Positions 62,690 through 64,000 of a DNA stretch of 64,000 bases are shown piece by piece. The stretch spans positions 57,043 through 121,042 of the forward strand of contig JASLPY010000005.1 of assembly GCA_030744755.1 (NCBI GenBank). The letters are read 5' to 3'. Positions within the stretch are counted from its first letter, which is position 1. Every line of letters begins with the position of its first letter. The notes below the pieces were generated by a model that was not told the origin of the DNA, did not search any database, and saw only the letters and a list, made by a program, of their open reading frames with translations. The position numbers and the translations under genes are program-made. This DNA is from Kiritimatiellia bacterium (GTDB taxonomy: Bacteria; Verrucomicrobiota; Kiritimatiellia; UBA8416; JADHWI01).

Positions 62690-63088
62690 ATGAGCATTGA
62701 ACGCAGAAGACTGCTGGTGATTGACGATGACGTCATGGTTCACAAGGTGATCGAGGCCGCTGCTCAGAGGCACGGTATTGAGGTGTCAATAGCCGGTGAC
62801 GGCAGGGAGGGCATCGCTTTTCTGAAAGAGAACAGGGGTGTGGACCTGGTTCTCGTCGACTTGCTCATGCCCTTTGTGTCCGGCTGGGATGTTGTGGAGT
62901 TTCTGGTGAAAGAGGGGCAAGAGACATCGCCCTACGTGGTTGTTATGAGCGGCGCCCCTATACAGGAAGTGGAGAAGAAGAAGATCGGATCACGGGTCGA
63001 TGGCTTCATGGCCAAGGACACGTTCTCACTCAAGCGCTTCGACGCCCTGCTGTCGAACGTCTTTCCGGCAAAGATCTGCGCGGCTTAA
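62690..63088 (+). CDS. Single-domain response regulator
   Basis: A 132-residue receiver. The acidic pocket is Asp12/Asp13 (LLVIDDDVMVHKV), the phospho-acceptor is Asp57 (LVLVDLLMP), the switch Ser is in VVMSGAP, and Lys109 is in GFMAKDTF. No output domain, so it would work like CheY/Spo0F or through a partner. The next gene, also receiver-like, begins 58 bp downstream. No histidine kinase gene is visible here. Confidence 0.88.
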   Translation: MSIERRRLLVIDDDVMVHKVIEAAAQRHGIEVSIAGDGREGIAFLKENRGVDLVLVDLLMPFVSGWDVVEFLVKEGQETSPYVVVMSGAPIQEVEKKKIGSRVDGFMAKDTFSLKRFDALLSNVFPAKICAA

Positions 63089-63146
63089 GTGGTGGAACTG
63101 GACGCGGCAATTCGCGTTCCGAATGTACAACAACATTGGAGGAGTC

Positions 63147-63836
63147 ATGCCGAAACGCAAACTGCTACTCGTTGAGGAAGATCGCGTAAACCGCTTTCTG
63201 TGCAAACGTATTTTCGAATCAGAAGGGTTCGACGTCACCCTTGCCGCCGTGAGCGACGCACCCGGACTTGCGTCATCGCTGCAACCCGATGTTATAGTCA
63301 TCGAACTCGGCGCCCCCGGTGAGGTCAACCTGGAAGCCGTCTCGACGCTGAAAGGCGCGATGGAGACATGCGATATCCCCGTCGTTGGTATGTTGAGTGA
63401 CGTGACGGCGGATGGGTGCCGCAAGGCCATCAAGGCGGGCTGCGTGGGATGCACAGGTAAACGGTACAACTACCCATTGTCTTTCATTGATCCGGAAAGT
63501 TACAAGGCTGTCTTCTACGAAATGGCACCGTTCAAGTCGGCGGTGGTGGGGACAGTAGAGAAGACCAGCCGCATCACCAGTGCGGAGCGCACCGTGAAGA
63601 ACGTGTTCGGACAGGCCCTGGCCGACCTGCAGGAAAGCTATCGCACCGGATCCATTGTCGAACTAAGCAACGGCGTGCTCTGCATGGTCAAAGAACCAAG
63701 GGAAGATACCCCATCGCGGCCCGTTGTGCAGGTGCTGATTGACGAGTCAGGAAACCACCCCGACAAGGGCGAGCTCCTTGATCTCCAGTTCACCCCCCAA
63801 TACTACATCCGTGCCCTTGTTACACCTGCTGCGTAG
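63147..63836 (+). CDS. Degenerate receiver with HD-GYP-tail-like C-terminal domain
   Basis: A 229-residue protein. The N-terminal receiver (MPKRKLLLVEEDRVNRFLCK) has Glu53 (VIVIELGAPG) at the phospho-Asp position, which often mimics a constantly active state. The C-terminal part (YRTGSIVELSNGVLCMVKEP, then SRPVVQVLIDESG) resembles the beta tail found after the HD-GYP domain in many cyclic-di-GMP phosphodiesterases, but no HD or GYP residues are present. GGAGGAG precedes the ATG at 63147. It may act as a non-catalytic adaptor; that is inference. Confidence 0.7.
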   Translation: MPKRKLLLVEEDRVNRFLCKRIFESEGFDVTLAAVSDAPGLASSLQPDVIVIELGAPGEVNLEAVSTLKGAMETCDIPVVGMLSDVTADGCRKAIKAGCVGCTGKRYNYPLSFIDPESYKAVFYEMAPFKSAVVGTVEKTSRITSAERTVKNVFGQALADLQESYRTGSIVELSNGVLCMVKEPREDTPSRPVVQVLIDESGNHPDKGELLDLQFTPQYYIRALVTPAA

Positions 63837-64000
63837 CAGTGTCTTATTGTTGAGCTATTTCCGCAGTCATGTGGAGTGCGGGATTATGTTGAGTAGATAC
63901 CGTAAGTCTCTGTGAATGAAGACACAGGGCTAAGAACTACTTAACATAACTCCCGAAATGCTCGCCCCGTCTCGATGAGGAGAGATTGAACCACCCGCGC
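63837..64000. other. Right-hand window edge, no gene seen
   Basis: About 160 bp without a coding frame I can support. A small CTGC/GCAG palindrome lies directly after the last stop. Confidence 0.4.

Overview
This window is about 64 kb of a Gram-negative (diderm) bacterial chromosome. An LpxC-like lipid A enzyme, several lipoproteins, a TolC-type outer membrane factor, a beta-barrel protein and long secreted proteins all point to an outer membrane. I place it tentatively in the PVC superphylum, most likely Kiritimatiellota or a close relative. This rests on remembered traits of that group: GEVED and fibronectin-like surface modules, GC-rich palindromic intergenic repeats, and heptamer tandem repeats that read into gene ends. 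No rRNA or other marker in the window confirms it, and I found no tRNA, rRNA or CRISPR array.

Layout. 1-5.9 kb (minus strand): a glycosyltransferase, an iron-sulfur flavoprotein, a PQQ-type propeller and a LolD/MacB-type ABC ATPase with its permease, which is cut by the window edge. 6.1-8.9 kb: an LpxC homologue diverging from dUTPase and a thymidylate synthase-like gene. 8.9-15.2 kb (minus): a PilZ protein, ApbE, a membrane protein of unknown function and a two-permease ABC-2 exporter. 15.3-23.8 kb (minus): the classical nusA-infB-rbfA-truB-ribF-rpsO-pnp cluster, with a strong promoter, a possible attenuator in front of nusA and a terminator after pnp. 23.8-26.2 kb (plus): plsC, a small unknown gene and alr. 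26.6-30.6 kb (minus): dnaG, a CvpA-type gene and a TPR lipoprotein. 30.7-33.8 kb (plus): rpmE, prfA, prmC and a DUF218 gene. 33.8-38.4 kb (plus): an HTH-receiver regulator under a near-consensus promoter with three operator-like repeats, then a surface-protein gene broken by an IS4-family element and by an internal deletion. 38.4-46.0 kb (minus): dapA, dapB, folK and panB, followed by an unusual four-gene set of a VTC-type polyphosphate polymerase, a DUF4956 membrane protein, an HlyD adaptor and a TolC-type channel. 46.1-54.1 kb (minus): a beta-barrel protein with a 12-base G tract, a FecR-glycosidase fusion, a lipoprotein and three minor-pilin-like genes. 54.5-58.0 kb (plus): a membrane protein, a UbiA prenyltransferase, a DsrE-like gene with a truncated copy, and hicAB. 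58.2-62.1 kb (minus): a large C25 (gingipain-type) cysteine peptidase. 62.7-63.8 kb (plus): two receiver-type proteins.

How the genes fit together. Housekeeping blocks (translation, lysine/diaminopimelate, pantothenate and folate, primase) alternate with accessory envelope modules. The most interesting accessory module is the VTC-DUF4956-HlyD-TolC set. It has a soluble polymer synthase, a candidate inner-membrane conduit, a periplasmic adaptor and an outer-membrane tube, but no ATP-driven pump. It may be an envelope-spanning machine that makes and exports polyphosphate or a related anionic polymer. Also notable are the exactly reconstructable IS insertion into signal-peptide codons, the operator-like triplet of the regulator, a 63-bp three-hairpin repeat, and a likely phase-variable surface protein.
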